This document shows, piece after piece, positions 54,559 through 64,000 of a stretch of 64,000 nt of DNA. The DNA lies in contig JAIUPT010000021.1 of the NCBI GenBank assembly GCA_022315425.1, forward strand, positions 1,116,001 to 1,180,000, given 5' to 3'. Source of the DNA: Pseudevernia furfuracea (taxonomy: Eukaryota; Ascomycota; Lecanoromycetes; Lecanorales; Parmeliaceae). A program made the translations under genes and the position numbers. Numbering within the stretch: position 1 is the stretch's first letter; every line of letters starts with the position of its first letter. Under the pieces are notes generated by a model, which had not been told where the DNA came from, did no database searches, and saw only the letters and a program-made list of their open reading frames with translations.

Positions 54559-55872
54559 ATGGCCTCCATGGATAATGGAAAAGCTCCCCTGCCCACCAAC
54601 GGTGCCTTTCGCAACGGTGCTCCAGGTGGCGACACCAGTAACAGACTCATCAACGTCCAACCGCCTCGTCGTGAGGACCTCCAACCAGCTTATGCCCAAA
54701 CATTGCAGGGCGAGAGCGAAGATGCTGGCTCCCATGGCTGGTATGGATCCATGAGTATGTTGCCACCCGTCATACCTCAGTCTCGTCTGTTAACAAGCGC
54801 CTAGTCAACACACTTGGTTCGCTCGTCGGTTGCTGCGGTGCCATCCCATGCTGCGTCGTTTGCCCCAATCCATACAAGCCTGTCAGCCAAGGAAACGTTG
54901 GTCTGGTCACCAAGTTCGGTCGCTTCTACCGCGCCGTCGACCCAGGTCTTGTGAAGATCAACCCTCTGTCTGAGAAGCTCATCCAAGTCGATGTGAAGAT
55001 TCAGATCGTTGGTATGTCAAACCTCTATACCCATAGCTCAAGCTGGCTTGCTAATATTCTCTACAGAGGTGCCTAAGCAAGTCTGCATGACCAAAGATAA
55101 CGTTAATCTGCAACTCACCTCCGTCATCTACTATCACATTACGTCGCCACACAAGGCCGCCTTCGGAATCAGCAACATCCGTCAAGCCCTCGTTGAGCGT
55201 ACCCAGACCACTTTGCGCCACGTTGTTGGTGCCCGTGTCCTCCAAGATGTCATCGAGCGCCGTGAAGAGATTGCCCAATCCATTGGTGAAATAATCGAAG
55301 ATGTCGCATCAGGTTGGGGTGTCCAGGTCGAGTCAATGCTCATCAAGGATATCATTTTCAGCACCGAGCTTCAAGATTCTCTCTCCATGGCCGCCCAGAG
55401 CAAACGTATCGGCGAGTCTAAAGTCATCGCCGCTCGCGCCGAGGTCGAAAGCGCCAAGTTGATGAGGCAGGCCGCCGACATCTTGAGCTCGGCTCCAGCC
55501 ATGCAAATCAGATACCTGGAAGCCATGCAAGCAATGGCCAAAACTGCGAATAGGTGAGTTACCTTCTCTACCATTATTTCCCTATTCATCATGTTCTGCG
55601 GGCCGGAGATTCTCTTCGCCTCCTGAGACATGTCTCCTGACCCTACAACCATCCTAAATTAGAGATACTGACTACAATACAATAATAGTAAAGTAATTTT
55701 CCTGCCCGCAACCAATCAAACTGTGCAGCAACAGCTTGCGCAGGCGGATACTTATGGCGAGGGCCCAAGTAGCCAGGGTCAGGGCTCGAAGTCGTCGACC
55801 GGGCCGTTCATGGGTGATACCAATGACGGATTCCAGCAGGCGATGAACGCAAGGGTCATTGAAAACATCTAG
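54559..55872 (+). CDS. Stomatin/SPFH-domain membrane protein, 357 aa
   Basis: Four exons: 54559-54754, 54805-55011, 55067-55553 and 55689-55872; all phases close. The N-terminal 65 residues are a disordered cytosolic region. A cysteine-rich hydrophobic hairpin (GSLVGCCGAIPCCVVCPNPY) then anchors the protein in the inner leaflet; these cysteines are likely palmitoylated. The SPFH/band-7 domain follows: GNVGLVTKFGRFYRAVDPGL, TKDNVNLQLTSVIYYHI, RTQTTLRHVVGARVLQDVIE, and a helix with AAQSKRIGESKVIAARAEVE. The C-terminal KVIFLPATNQTVQQQ block and a Gly/Ser tail complete it. Stomatins form ring-like oligomers in lipid microdomains of plasma membrane or organelles and modulate channels. Length and domain order are normal for the ascomycete family. 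Confidence 0.9.
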
Positions 55873-56337
55873 ATATTCGCCGCGATGATCACTTAAATGG
55901 TGCAAGGGGATAATGGGTGTTCGGGCTTGGATAGGAAAAGGGGTCGTGGTCTTACGTCTTTCAGCGAGCCGATTATACCCTCGTTTATCGGTCAGTCGGA
56001 TATCCCAAATTGTCTTTGCCTTCAGTCTAGTCTTATTACCTTAGTATTGTTCTCTACTCTCGTGCGAATAATGAATTTAGTGAGCTCATTGTCCATTTTA
56101 ATGCGCGGAGGAAGCGGCAAAATCGCGCTGTTACCCTTTGCCCGAGACCTCATCCAAAGGAGGACTCCGTTCGTCTTTTCGCCAAGGGGACTGCTGAGCT
56201 TTCTGACGGATTTCTAGCTCCGCTCTCTGTTCGCTCTTGAAGTACATCTACTTGCCTCTGCCGAAAGCTAGTTCTATACTGTCCTTTTTTTTGCCTAAGA
56301 GCTTGCTATCCAGGCTTGTGTCCACTTGGTCTAGTAA
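55873..56337. other. Intergenic region
   Basis: 465 bases between the stomatin gene and the first of three paralogous membrane proteins. No element was recognised. Confidence 0.4.
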
Positions 56338-57271
56338 ATGATGGAATCCTTTGTTATCCTCTTCAGCAGTTTTGCTATCGTCCGGTGTTCTTCAGCTCAA
56401 CAAGCCTCCACCGCCACCATCTCTGCCTACACAACCACCTCCACCGTTTTTCTCCCTTCTGCCCTTTTCAATCCTTTGCCTGCATCACAGACCTTTACCG
56501 GTCAATTTACAACGACCGGCAGCACCACCTACTACTCCTTGACTTATGAGTTGGGTCTATCTTTCTTCAATCCAGGCAATGTACCACACACCGTTGGCGG
56601 CTACGATGAGGTGTACAATTTCTCTGCCTCCGCAGCTGGTACCAAATACATTCTGCCGCATTAAGATCACTGCAACATACCCCACACTCCCCTACTCTCG
56701 ACATATACTGAACTTGACTGGTAGTGAAACGACCGTGAGCTACGGTCCCACCCACGGCCGTGGAACGGCGGCGTGCATGACCTTCTATCCCGACGTCGCG
56801 GCCACCAGCAGCTTCAACGGCCCCTCATACTGGCAAATCGACAACGCCGAGTCGTTCGTTTATCTCGCCTACTTCACCTCCACGGAGCCATTTCCCGCGG
56901 CCACCACGACGGCCGCCGCAATCACCGCCGCGCCTTCTTCTCCGGCTGCGCCGGTGGCTGCTTTCAGTCCTCAAGCGAAAGTGAGTATTGGATTGAGTGT
57001 GCCTTTGGGGGTCTGCGCGTGCGCTTTGCTGGGGATCTTGCTTCTTCGACGGTACCGGAGACGTACGCAGCAGCTATCTCGCATCGGACGGACGGGCGCT
57101 GGGGCAGGGGCTGATGACGATGTTGCTGGGGAAAGCGAAGACAAGATGACGGCGGAAAGTGGCAGTGGGAACGGTTCGGGTGATGTGTCCGAGCTGCATG
57201 GGGCGGAGGTGAGGGGTGATCGGAATGAGTTGGAGGGGTCGGTGGCGGAGGGGAGGAACGAGCTTGGGTAG
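56338..57271 (+). CDS. Single-pass membrane protein, paralog A (intron donor lost), 289 aa if spliced
   Basis: Exon 1 (56338-56660) encodes a signal peptide (MMESFVILFSSFAIVRCSSA), a Ser/Thr-rich region with IFLPSALF-like TVFLPSALFNPLPASQTF, and ends at KYILP. Exon 2 (56725-57271) encodes the rest of the ectodomain, a Thr/Ala/Pro-rich stalk, one TM (VSIGLSVPLGVCACALLGIL) and an 80-residue basic-then-acidic tail. The exons fit in phase 2, exactly as in paralogs B (57681) and C (61155), but the donor reads TTAAG where B has GTAAG (56661). With TT the intron stays in and a stop follows at once, giving a 108-residue secreted fragment. Architecture resembles fungal wall-stress or surface sensors. 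Function unknown. Confidence 0.7.
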
Positions 57272-57680
57272 ATTACTCATTGCTGCTGTATGTTCTACGT
57301 TCTATTCTGTGTAACTTTGGTAAACAGTTGGTGATCGGTGAGCTTGATCAACGTCGGTGTCTTGAAAATGCAGTACCCTAAGCTTTTCCAAATACCGCTT
57401 CAGATTTGATTTCAAATGACTCTTACCGCGGTCTGGTCAGGTTTGCACTACGCGCTTTTTGGTCCCGTCATCTGTTTGTACCCGCCTTTTGAGATGAGGA
57501 AAGGAAGGTTGCGAGACGACGCTATCGGTATGCTTCCGAGACATAGTCCGAAAGGAGATATCAATACTGCTATTCTCGCCATGCCTCGCAGTAGCTTTTG
57601 GTTCCTTAAGAGAACGGACTTTGGCTTGTCGTTCCTTGCTTCAAAGCTCCCTTGAACATCGTCCCAAGGCTCTCTACGGT
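57272..57680. other. Intergenic region
   Basis: 409 bases between paralogs A and B; promoter of B presumed here. Nothing specific is seen. Confidence 0.4.
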
Positions 57681-58637
57681 ATGGGGAAACTGGAGATAGT
57701 CGCCTCGGTTTTGTCCGTTCTCCTTGCTATCGTCGGCCTATCATCAGCCCAAAGCATACAGTCCACCAGCTACCTCCAGCTCGAAGAGATCACAACTATG
57801 ATCTTTTTACCATCCGCTCTCTTCTCACCGTCGCCTACACTTCAGACTTTCCAAGGCCAAATCAGCCAGTCCAGCGGCACTACCTTCTATACCTTGTACG
57901 ATGAAGAAAACGTCACGAATATCCAAAATGCCACGTTGAATTTCCTCCCCGCCCAAAAATACAAACAGTACAATTTCAACGGGTATACATTCTCCGCCTG
58001 TTCGACCGGTACCCAGTACGTGCTGCCAGACCAAAAGTAAGATCTCCATCGAAGACTTCTTCCCCCAGGCAAGCACGCGCGCTAAACCGTCCCTGCCAGC
58101 CTCACCATAAACTGCTTGTCCATCACATCGGCCAAGACTGCCATTTGCACGACCACGTCGCTAAACCTTGACGATGCTGACCTCCCCTCTTACACCACTC
58201 TCGCCGAGTCCTCCACCTACCTCACGACCTTCTATGGCGCAAACGCAACGGCACCATCACCCCGCCTCACTCCTACCATCAGGGTAGGCATCGGTCTCGG
58301 CGTGCCTCTCTTGGTCTGCCTCTGCATCGTCCTCGCCCTCTCGATCTACCGGCACCGCGAGCACAAGCAACTCTCCCGCTTGAAGCATAGGGGTATCATT
58401 GTGGCTTCGGCGGGACAGACTCCCGTCGGTGAGGAAACCAAGCTCGAGCCGCTCGTTCCATATGGCGAGGGAGCATCCACTACTGGGTTTGCAGCGCGTC
58501 GTGACGTTGCGGCGAGTGAGATGGGCGAGGACGGCGATGGTGCGGGAGGAGACCGTGGCATTCGGGCTAGTGAGATGTCGGCATCCACGAATGAGTGGGA
58601 TGGGTCGTGCAAGGCGGGGAGGAAGGAACTTGTGTAG
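57681..58637 (+). CDS. Single-pass membrane protein, paralog B, 297 aa
   Basis: Exons 57681-58036 and 58100-58637, joined in phase 2 by an intron with consensus GTAAGA donor and CCAG acceptor. The start (MGKLEIVASVLSVLLAIVGL) is a signal peptide. The ectodomain holds IFLPSALFSPSPTLQTFQGQ, FYTLYDEE, a FSACSTGTQYVLPDQ block ending exon 1, then NLTINC and Cys-containing segments with N-glycosylation sites. One TM (VGIGLGVPLLVCLCIVLALS) follows, and a 100-residue cytosolic tail with Glu/Gly/Ser-rich sequence. The topology (secreted ectodomain, single span, acidic tail) is that of a plasma-membrane sensor or anchor. It shares intron position, LPSALF motif and TM motif with paralogs A and C. No known fungal sensor domain (WSC, Mid2) is obvious. 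Confidence 0.75.
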
Positions 58638-60076
58638 CTCGGGGCTGCGGACTGTGTTGAGGCGTCTGCTGCTACACTCACATTCAATAGATTTAATCAA
58701 AGTGTCCTCAAGTGAGGTGGGTTTTACTATCCTTTTCCGCTATCGATCACGGCGAAGTACTGGTCTTACATTCTCACCGCCTGGGGGTTTGGAGTTTTGC
58801 GTTTGTGATCAGACTGAGATACTTCCACTGGCAGGTTCTGAAATATAACCCAAACGAGGTCATCAGGCCACTTTGGATTGATAAGTAAGCACTCGATGAA
58901 ACCCGGCATTGTTTGTCCCACATTTCGATTGCCGTAATGTGATCCACCACTGCGGCACCAGCGGCACCAGCGGTGTCCTTCTACTCCGAAAGCTGGCAAA
59001 AGGTGAAAAGCCTTCTCAATCTCATGCACAAACTCTTCAAGATACTGAACCACGCTAGGACTGGTCCCGCCATTCACGCTCCACTTGACCCTCCAGTTGA
59101 CGGCACGTTTCGGCCCATCCCTTCCTCAGCTCGAGACCCCTCGTCAACTTTTGAGATTGCAGGCATGGTTTCGTCATTCGACACCGTCACCCCATTTGTA
59201 GCTATGACTACGACCGAAGGTAGTGTTGGACCAACCGCCGCATCGAACAGCATCCGCTTCCATCACCTTGCTCCACAGACCTCTTTCGTGTCGGAGCAAA
59301 CATCCAAGCATCTCAGCCCCCAGGGCAAACTAAGAATGGATTGGGCGAGCGGGAGAAGGGGTTTGCTTGTGGTGATGGTGATAGTCCTCTCCTTTCCCCC
59401 CTCTGGATGTTGTTTTGGTGTGTCTAGGATACTTAGACTGCTCACAATTGTACTTAATCTTATTTATTTAATTGTATTTGATGTAGTGGCGTTAAACAAC
59501 CCCTTGTGCAAGGCCCAAGATGCAATTTGATCATCCCTAGAAGGCTTGCAGAGCGGTGGGGGGTGATGTTGATCTGTCACTTTCAAACCGAAAGCGAATA
59601 AAGCAATTTGGAACATGGTAGAAGACTTACTTATCAGTCTCGAAACGAGGATCATAGACAAAGAAAAAATCGAAAGTCTTGCTTACGAATTGAGGGAGGG
59701 TTCATGGAGCCTTTTTGTAACGATGAAGAATACTAGTCGTGACCATTGAACCATTTAACCTTGGATGAAAAAGGAGGCACTCCTTGGGACACCTACCTCA
59801 ATTTGCCAGCTCCAAACCGACTTTTGGGTATTGGAATCGTGGGAAAATGATCTTGCACAGGTCGAGCTATTGGAAGGCTTTACCACATAGCTGCGTGTCA
59901 CGCGTTCAGAACGGTCAGGGGTATTAGCAGAAAGCATCATTCTTGCATTAGACCAGTACAACTAGCACCCAGATCACAACAGCATTCTTCTCCAACTCCC
60001 TTCTCCACATGCCACCTAGAATCTTCGCTATTACCGCTGTTCACCTGAAGCTCTTCTCCTTCTCTCCCGTGACCGA
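58638..60076. other. Intergenic region with an unsupported frame
   Basis: 1.4 kb between convergent paralogs B and C. A plus-strand frame (59165-59530, from ATG, with two hydrophobic stretches near its end) could be a membrane protein fragment but has no matching family or promoter. Otherwise nothing. Confidence 0.35.
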
Positions 60077-61155
60077 TCAGCCCTGCATTTCCATAGAATA
60101 GACAGGCGGCTGCCTTCCCAGCGCCTGAACCTCCACCCCAGCTTCTGATAATCTCTTTCTGTCAGACTCCGAGGCAAAGCCTCCTGGTGGTGCCAAGTTT
60201 CCCATCTGGCTCATGCGTGAACGTTCCTTGTGTGTGCCGTGGCGGTAGAGAAGCAGGGCGAGGCCGGCAAGTGCGCAGGCGCCAAGGGGTACACCCAGAC
60301 CGATGCCTACTTTGGAGGAGGAACCCAGGGCCGGAGTTACGGTAGATATGGGCTGGATTGACGCAGGTGAGGCTTTTGTGGTAGCGCTTGTTGTGGTTGA
60401 TGACGCCATCGGGTTCGCGGGCGCTGCTGCGGGCCCGGCAGTACTGGAAGAGCCACCGACGTTCACGCTGGACGTGAACGTGACAGGGTAGAGGGAAGAG
60501 TCGATAGCCGTTTGGAAGACCGTGACGTAGGTTGGGTCGATGATCGAAAGATCGATAGTGTTTTCAGCGTTAGAAAGGTAAGTGTAAGAGCACGAAGCGA
60601 GATTGTTTAAGACGAGAGGGCCACAATTTATTGTCCAGCTGGTAGGATTAAGCACATGCCGCGATTCAAACTTGCGCTGCTCAATTCTCTGGAGAGCACT
60701 TACGTTTGCGGGAACACTTGCAGTATGGGGACAGTGTCGTCCTCCCGAGCATAGACTGGAATCGGGTAGCTGATGGAGTCAGTGTCGCCAGGTCGAGAGT
60801 CGTGTTGCGAAGTTTGGGCTTGGGGTGGAGAGAGTTCATTTGGGGCGCCTTACTCTGGAACAACGTATTGCGTGGTGGATGAAGATTCAGAAAAGGTGTA
60901 ACTATTCTCGCTGCAGCCATCGTTTCCAGGAAAGAATCCATTTGGACCAGAATCGCAGTCAACGGTGTAGTAGGTCGTACTTCTGGCAACAGTCACCTGA
61001 CCAACAAACGCTTGCGGAATAATAGGGAATGAAGTAAAAAGACCATTAGGTAAAAGAAGGCTAGTCGAGAAAAGAAGGCTAGTCGAGACGTTTTCAGCTG
61101 AGGCACAAGAGAGAAGGACTATGGCTGCGAGAATGGCAGCTGCAGCCATCTTCAT
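60077..61155 (-). CDS. Single-pass membrane protein, paralog C, 287 aa
   Basis: Exons 61155-60854 and 60638-60077, joined in phase 2 by a 215-nt intron (GTAAGG donor, ACCAG acceptor). The start MKMAAAAILAAIVLLSCASA is a signal peptide. The ectodomain has SLLLPNGLFTSF (the LPSALF position), TTYYTVDC, NDGCSENSYTFSESSSTTQ and YVVPE at the exon end, then DWTINC, a CSYTYLSN block and a long Thr/Ser/Ala/Pro stalk. The TM is VGIGLGVPLGACALAGLALL, followed by a 60-residue tail with basic then acidic sequence. It has more ectodomain cysteines than A or B. Same architecture and intron phase as A and B, on the opposite strand, so it belongs to the same cluster. Function unknown. Confidence 0.75.
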
Positions 61156-61757
61156 CCGTTATAACTGTGTGTAAGACTGATTGTGGGAGATGAGAGATAG
61201 TAAGGACTGCTCTTTTGGCAGATGAGGATTGCTCAAATATAAATTAAGGAAACAAAGAAGACGAGCTCGTTTTCTCTTCGGTAAGTGGTAAAGATACTGG
61301 ATTAAAGGAGCAAGGCTGGCAGCGACATCACGGAAAAGCTGGAGTTTTTACTCCGAGGAAAAGCTTTGCAAATGATACAAATTGAGCGGAAATGGACATG
61401 GTGGTATCCATTTGGGTTGTGTTTCGGAAGCAGCAAATAGTGCGGTCTCACTTACCTTTCCTAGCCAATTATTGAGCACCGATGGGTGCCTGGTTATGAG
61501 CCTTTACAGAATTACGCTTTTTGAAGTTGATCTCGTGGACATTCGGGGTGTTCTTTTTGATCGTAAGAGAATGGACGTCAAGACATTTTTTGCGCGGGAA
61601 TTCCTCAGGAAGAGAATCGGAACCCGCGAGGGAGATTGCACAACATCTCGGCAGAAGACGGTACAGGAGAACCTAGGTCAGGTAATTGGCCCTCATGGGA
61701 TGATAAGCTTAGCCAACTCGACAAGAGCGTCAAGGATGGCTCCGCTTGCCCGGTCTA
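61156..61757. other. Intergenic region
   Basis: 602 bases between two minus-strand genes, holding the promoter of paralog C and the 3' UTR of RPN6. A plus-strand frame here overlaps RPN6 and is not called. Confidence 0.45.
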
Positions 61758-63082
61758 TCACTCCAGCATCGAAGCCTGGTTAGTATACAGCGTGTCCACC
61801 ACATTGCTCAGTTTCTCTATCGTCTCTAATGCCGCATCGTATCCCTGGTCCCGCTCTGCCTCGTCATACACTATCAAACATCCCGCTCCTTGATCCAATA
61901 CCCCAATGATAATCCTGTCCAGAATCATCTGAGATAGCTTCCTTTCCACTTGCTGCGTATCCAACCCAACCATCTTCGCGATATGGTCAATCTCCACTCT
62001 GCTGAATGGCTCGATGACCTTGATCAGGTTCTGCTCCAACATAGAATCGTAGAGCCGTTTGAGATGATTACGGATGAAAACGTCACTGCCGAGCTCGTAG
62101 CGATAAACCGCCAGAGCTTTCTCATAGTCTTCGAGGCTTCGGTTGGAGTGCGCACGTGCAACTGCTTTCATGGCCTCTAGGTTCTTACCCGAGTATTTCA
62201 TGGCTTGCTTGGACGTCATGAGATTGTTTACATCGTCCACAAGGTTCAGCATGATCTTGCACAGCAGCATGTACTGTAGCGCTGAGGTTGCCTTTTGTGT
62301 TTCTTCTTGCGAATGGTAGCCCTCCAGCGCTTCGATAAAGTAGGAGAATGCGGTATTGAAGTCTTTGTCCTCGGCGTGAAGCATGCCAGATTGCATATCA
62401 AGCCCAGCTTGCAGTAAAGGTGGAGTGTAGACTGAAGCAGCGGAGGTTCGTGCAGATGTAAGAGCAGCTCGTGCTTTTGGTTGATTGCCGAGAGCGTGGT
62501 AGACTCTTGATTCGAGGAGCTGGACTTCGACAAGGACCAGCTTGTCATCTAGCCGTTTCAGCTCCTTGAGAAGGCCGTTGATGAGTGTGAGAGCATCATA
62601 GTATGATTGCTTTTGCATGTAGAGTGAGACGAGGCGAGTTTCGAGATTCTGACGCAGGAAGCTGCGGCGTTCGGAGATGGCCCATTCGATACATGATTTG
62701 GTGACGGAAATTTGAATGTCGACGGTGTTGGGAATAGAGGAGAAGAGGTCAAGAAGTTGGCGCACTGCCCCTTGTTAGCACAGGAGCGAGCCTGAACTGA
62801 CTGGAGTGCTATACCTAGCTTAGCGGTCTTTGCCTTCGTGAAGGACGAGAGAGACGATGTGCTTGATCTGACGAGCTCAGCAAGCTCGTCGGTCTTCCTG
62901 GTATCTCTATATGACTCTCCCAAACCCATCAAAGCCGACTCATATTCTCGCAAAGCTGCTTCGCTTGCTCCGGGTTTCTTCGAGAGAATCTCCTTGTAAA
63001 TAGCCTCAGCTTTCAACGGGTCAGTCTTTCCGACCTTCTTGGCTTCTTCTATTTTGGCTGAGTCGGTCGGAGGAGGGGCCAT
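61758..63082 (-). CDS. RPN6: 26S proteasome regulatory subunit Rpn6, 424 aa
   Basis: Two exons, 63082-62815 and 62764-61758, joined in phase 1 by a 50-nt intron (GTATAG to GGCAG). The N-terminus (MAPPPTDSAKIEEAKK, then DPLKAEAIYKEILSKKPG) and tandem helical repeats match Rpn6/PSMD11: QLLDLFSSIPNTVDIQISVT, SFLRQNLETRLVSLYMQKQS, YYDALTLINGLLKELKRLDD, LVEVQLLESRVYHALGN. The C-terminal PCI domain contains DVFIRNHLKRLYDSMLEQNL, PFSRVEIDHIAKMVGLD and KLSQMILDRIIIGVLDQGAG. Rpn6 is a lid subunit that clamps the regulatory particle to the core; it is essential for 26S assembly. Length is as expected for the family. It shares a 287-base promoter with SOF1. Confidence 0.97.
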
Positions 63083-63369
63083 ATTTGGGATGCTTGAAGC
63101 GTTCCAACAAGGTTTGTCGAAGAGAGAGAAGCGATGATCAGGTGTAGATGATGATCGATGGTTGATGTCCGGAGCTTCGTTGGAGCGCTAGTCTGCAAGA
63201 GCAGCCCTACCGGCAAAACAGCGGTAAAATGCGGGCAAAATTTCCCACTTTGAAGCTCGAGTAGTTTCCGTTTCCACAGCCGAATCACACCATGAGGATT
63301 ATCTGCATTCCTTGACTGAGCAGATTCAAGGTCATCTTGTATTGCGCAGGATCCCCATACTCTGATAAA
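63083..63369. promoter_or_regulatory. Bidirectional promoter of RPN6 and SOF1
   Basis: 287 bases separate the two divergent ATGs. Two GGCAAAA words in the same orientation lie at 63213-63219 and 63235-63241, 22 bases apart, resembling the core of the proteasome-associated control element (GGTGGCAAA) of yeasts. The resemblance is partial; Rpn4-type regulation is not established for filamentous fungi. Confidence 0.45.
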
Positions 63370-64000
63370 ATGGTATGGCAAGCACGTAGCTTGAAACCCC
63401 CCCATATTCTTGTGCTCGGTACTAAAGACTATAACAGAAAATCAAGGCGCTCACACGAGCGACCTCGTCCCACCAGACCCCCGGGTCTTCTGTCGCCCGC
63501 CAACCCAGAAACCTTGATCCAGCCCTGCATCCCTTTGAACGTGCAAGAGAATATTCACGTGCCCTCAATGCCACAAAAATCGAAAGAATGTTTGCGAAAC
63601 CTTTCGTGGGTGATTTGGGGAACGGGCACGTCGACGGAGTCTATGTACTGTCCAAAGACCCCGAGAGACTGGATGTCCTCGCTTCTGGTTCAGGGGACGG
63701 TGTAGTAAAGACGTGGGACTTGACAAGTAGAGAAGAGACTTTCAAGGCGGATGGACATGAAGGCATCGTCAAAGGGCTTTGCTGGACAAAAGATCAAAGG
63801 CTACTGAGTTGCGCCAGTGATAAAACCATCAAATTATTCGATCCCTCAAATACAATGTCTGGATCGGCGCCATTAGCTACATACCTTGGTAACACTGCAT
63901 TCACTGGTATCTCACACCATAGGTCCTTGCCCAACTTTGCCGCTTCATCTTCGGCCATAAGTATCTATGATCTCTCACGCTCTTCTTCGACGCCTTTACA
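63370..64000 (+). CDS. SOF1: SOF1 (DCAF13-type U3 snoRNP WD40 protein), partial, runs off right edge
   Basis: The ATG at 63370-63372 is the entire coding part of exon 1: it is followed immediately by a GTATGG donor, and the 65-nt intron (63373-63437, ending ATAACAG) leads into KIKALTRATSS, which gives the expected MKIK start of Sof1. Exon 2 is open to the window end. It contains RNLDPALHPFERAREYSRAL, NATKIERMFAKPFVGDLGNG and HVDGVY, then WD40 blades: LASGSGDGVVKTWDL, HEGIVKGLCW and LLSCASDKTIKLFD. Sof1 is a nucleolar component of the small-subunit processome needed for 18S rRNA maturation; the mammalian homologue also acts as a Cul4 receptor. The first half lies here; remaining blades and the Sof1-type C-terminus are beyond 64000. 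Confidence 0.93.

Noticed and set aside
58973..59530. 185-codon plus-strand frame between paralogs B and C
   Set aside because: No ATG at its start; the part from an internal ATG lacks similarity to the neighbouring paralogs. Noted in the intergenic entry only.
1..64000. CRISPR arrays, operons, riboswitches, integrated phage
   Set aside because: Eukaryotic gene structure throughout; no regularly spaced palindromic repeats, ribosome-binding sites or phage genes were seen.

Overview
The window is nuclear DNA of a filamentous ascomycete (Pezizomycotina; the class cannot be fixed from sequence alone, Dothideomycetes or Leotiomycetes are plausible). The evidence is short spliceosomal introns (mostly 45-120 nt) with GT(A/G)NGT-type donors and CTNAC/CTAAC branch sites, together with families confined to or typical of this group: UstYa/DUF3328, fungal rhodopsin-like receptors, a CAP20-type perilipin, a GABA-type permease, a DUF6604-like protein and a RIP-like decayed Mutator transposase. 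All multi-exon models below were spliced by hand. Reading-frame phase was checked at every junction, and the few that do not close are flagged.

Layout. 0-10.4 kb: a gene running off the left edge (-), a small coiled-coil gene (+), a gene-poor 3.2 kb stretch, a 747-aa pseudokinase (+), and two spliced genes of unknown function (-). 11.5-15.1 kb: a five-pass membrane protein (+) and a fungal rhodopsin-like receptor (-). 15.1-21 kb: mostly non-coding, with a decayed member of a conserved fungal membrane-protein family. 21-27 kb: an intact UstYa-type oxidase (-), a GNAT acetyltransferase (+), a small secreted protein (-) and a second rhodopsin-like receptor (+). 28.4-32.2 kb: a ten-exon amino-acid permease followed directly by a truncated MULE transposase relic. 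32.9-39.1 kb: D-lactate dehydrogenase, a RING protein and a DUF6604-like protein, all (+). 39.5-41.5 kb: a UstYa fragment abutting a broken ubiquitin-like-domain gene (-). 42-49.2 kb: a secreted protein built from two copies of a four-cysteine domain, a nuclear acidic-tailed protein, a pepsin-like protease with one unresolved junction, and a 438-aa unknown, all (+). 51-55.9 kb: perilipin, a mini zinc-cluster protein and a stomatin, all (+). 56.3-61.2 kb: three paralogous single-pass membrane proteins (two +, one -). 61.8-64 kb: the housekeeping genes RPN6 (-) and SOF1 (+) with a shared promoter.

Reading it together: the right end is conserved housekeeping DNA. The left and middle look accessory, with secreted and receptor genes, a UstYa gene and its fragment, a transposon relic and two clearly broken genes. 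No complete biosynthetic cluster is visible; UstYa, GNAT and permease lie near each other, but no precursor peptide or backbone enzyme was found. The most unusual items are the three-paralog membrane-protein cluster, in which one member has lost its intron donor; the pseudokinase with a 27-residue WGLGD repeat; and the internally duplicated secreted protein. Several defects are single-base, so assembly error must be excluded before calling them biological.
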